From positions 1 to 34,276 of the forward strand of contig CAMJGE010000021.1 in assembly GCA_946405145.1 (NCBI GenBank): a stretch of DNA of 34,276 nt, read 5' to 3'. Source of the DNA: an uncultured Prevotella sp. (GTDB lineage Bacteria > Bacteroidota > Bacteroidia > Bacteroidales > Bacteroidaceae). Positions 33,198 through 34,276 of the stretch are shown here, piece after piece. A program made the position numbers and the translations under genes. The notes under the pieces were generated by a model, which saw only the letters and a list, made by a program, of their open reading frames with translations, did no database searches and was not told the DNA's origin. Position 1 is the first letter of the stretch, and the number at the start of each line of letters is the position of its first letter.

Positions 33198-33205
33198 TAT
33201 CTTTG
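33198..33205 (+). promoter_or_regulatory. -7 element of the DUF4230 pair
   Basis: TATCTTTG followed by C, 36 nt before the start codon. No clear -33 is seen at the right distance. Together with the DUF4738 promoter it forms a divergent pair. Confidence 0.6.
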
Positions 33206-33241
33206 CCAGCAAAATACAATCGAACCGTCAATAATTTCTTT

Positions 33242-33934
33242 ATGCAGACAAAGAAATACCTTATTATAATAATGATAGCTGCGGTTGTGGGCATCGTGCT
33301 TCTGATGTGCAATAGCCGTCAGGATCATTCTGAGGTCTCACAGCCTATTTCCACCATGCAGGGCATCGATACGGTTCCCCTGCTCATCACGCAAGTTCAG
33401 AAATGCGCCAAGCTTTACACGGCAGAATACCGTGTCCACAAGATAGTGACCCACGATGATGTGGTACGCCTGAAAGGCACCCTGCTCAGACGCACCTTCG
33501 ATGTCAAGATGCCCATCGGCGATCGCAAGGTGGCAATCCCCATTGATGCGAAGCTCAAGGCCTATATCGACTTCAGCACCTTCTCCGAAGAGAATATCGA
33601 GCGTCAGGGCAAGAAGATCACCATCATCCTCCCCGACCCTCAGGTGACGATGACAAGTTCCAAGATCGACCAGAAGAACGTGAAGGAATATGTGTCGCTG
33701 ACTCGCGCCCATTTCAGTGATGCCGAGTTGGCTAACTACCAGAAGCAGGGGCGTGAGGCTATCATCGCTGATATCAACAAGATGGGAATCATCGAGACAG
33801 CTCAGGCCAATGCCGCGAAAGTGCTGGTGCCCATGCTGACAGAGTTGGGCTACAACGAAGCCGATATCACCATCGCCTTCCGCAAGCAGTATGAACCTAA
33901 CGACATCATGAAACTATTGCGATATGAAGACTAG
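33242..33934 (+). CDS. DUF4230 domain protein
   Basis: Start at 33242 gives 230 residues; longer starts lie before the promoter. One membrane anchor (about 6-23, YLIIIMIAAVVGIVLLMC) is followed by a DUF4230-like extracytoplasmic domain: LITQVQKCAKLYTAEYRVHKI, IPIDAKLKAYIDFSTFSEENIERQG, KITIILPDPQVTMTSSKID and a helical C-terminal part. Function unknown. It overlaps the next gene by 11 bp and that gene also encodes a DUF4230-like protein, so the two may form a complex. Confidence 0.85.
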   Translation: MQTKKYLIIIMIAAVVGIVLLMCNSRQDHSEVSQPISTMQGIDTVPLLITQVQKCAKLYTAEYRVHKIVTHDDVVRLKGTLLRRTFDVKMPIGDRKVAIPIDAKLKAYIDFSTFSEENIERQGKKITIILPDPQVTMTSSKIDQKNVKEYVSLTRAHFSDAELANYQKQGREAIIADINKMGIIETAQANAAKVLVPMLTELGYNEADITIAFRKQYEPNDIMKLLRYED

Positions 33935-34276
33935 CACCTATATCAGAATAATCATCGCCATCCTGGCTGTCGTCCTGCTGCTGGCAGGTTTCTTCTGGGT
34001 GCGCGACCTCACCAAGGACGATCACTTCACTGTTGGCAGCGATACCGAGATCGATGTCACACCTACACAGATCATAAGCATCAAGGCCATTGGCGAATGG
34101 GAGTTTCTCGCCGTCAATGCCGAAGAACTGGTTGATACCGTCCGCAAGGGATTCTTCACCGACGATCAGCTTGTCCGCATCTATTACGGCACCCTGCGCC
34201 TTGGCATTGACATGAGCCAGCTGGAGCCGGAATGGATAGAAGCCAGTGGCGACTCCGTGATGCTGCTGTTGCCGAA
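33924..34276 (+). CDS. DUF4230-like protein, truncated by the window edge
   Basis: ATG at 33924 overlaps the upstream stop by 11 bp. The 117 visible codons give MKTSTYIRIIIAILAVVLLL as a membrane anchor, then TPTQIISIKAIGEWEFLAVNAEELVDTVRKG and IYYGTLRLGIDMSQL, which parallels the upstream protein. The frame is open to the window end. Probably a tandem paralogue. Confidence 0.85.
   Translation, partial: MKTSTYIRIIIAILAVVLLLAGFFWVRDLTKDDHFTVGSDTEIDVTPTQIISIKAIGEWEFLAVNAEELVDTVRKGFFTDDQLVRIYYGTLRLGIDMSQLEPEWIEASGDSVMLLLP

Overview
The window is chromosomal DNA from a Bacteroidota bacterium, most likely Prevotella or a close relative. The evidence is the recurrent Bacteroidota promoter form (TTTG or TTG, about 20 nt, then TAnnTTTG), A-rich leaders without strong Shine-Dalgarno sites, an HU-like protein followed by a 'smalltalk' micro-ORF, a carboxypeptidase-regulatory/beta-barrel outer-membrane protein, DUF4738 and DUF4230 proteins, and a LysS with the long Bacteroidota C-terminal tail.

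Left third (1-14.5 kb) is an accessory, defence-like region. It holds a hypothetical gene (97-633), a RhuM/ORF6N-type gene with a PLD-like C-terminus (1131-1982), two AT-rich membrane or surface genes (2078-3011, minus), and a minus-strand restriction-modification locus: SNF2 helicase (12999-9745), DUF4391 protein (9741-9064), type III Mod (9056-7116), type III Res (6359-3342) and a 47-codon ORF (3320-3177). An ORF6N gene (6481-7059) lies in the opposite direction between mod and res. Upstream of the helicase is a strongly folded, gene-free stretch (13078-13312) that looks like a minus-strand structured RNA or leader. Its promoter is a 53-bp element repeated at 14185-14237, where it drives a stand-alone PD-(D/E)XK-like nuclease gene (14160-13615). 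A short plus-strand RNA unit (about 13525-13618) sits between the two promoter copies, and a 150-bp imperfect palindrome (14271-14422) lies beyond the nuclease promoter.

Middle (14.5-19.7 kb): HU-like DNA-binding protein, smalltalk micro-ORF and shared terminator, then a convergent outer-membrane beta-barrel gene, and divergent aroB (3-dehydroquinate synthase).

Right-middle (19.7-27.3 kb, minus) is a menaquinone operon read as ROK kinase, menI-like thioesterase, menF, menD, menB, a GxxExxY gene, menC, menE. It converts chorismate through isochorismate, SEPHCHC and o-succinylbenzoate to OSB-CoA, DHNA-CoA and DHNA; menH and menA are not here. Short inverted intergenic repeats sit between several of these genes and encode the C-terminal codons of MenD and MenC.

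Right end (27.5-34.3 kb) is central metabolism on the plus strand: lysS, gpsA, pgi, a HAD phosphatase/phosphoglucomutase. Then come a convergent DUF4738 lipoprotein gene and two overlapping DUF4230 genes, the last cut by the window edge.

The most interesting part is 13.0-14.5 kb: a structured RNA or leader, a nuclease sharing its promoter, and the SNF2-DUF4391-Mod-Res operon could form one extended defence system. No tRNA, rRNA, CRISPR array, transposase or integrase was recognised.
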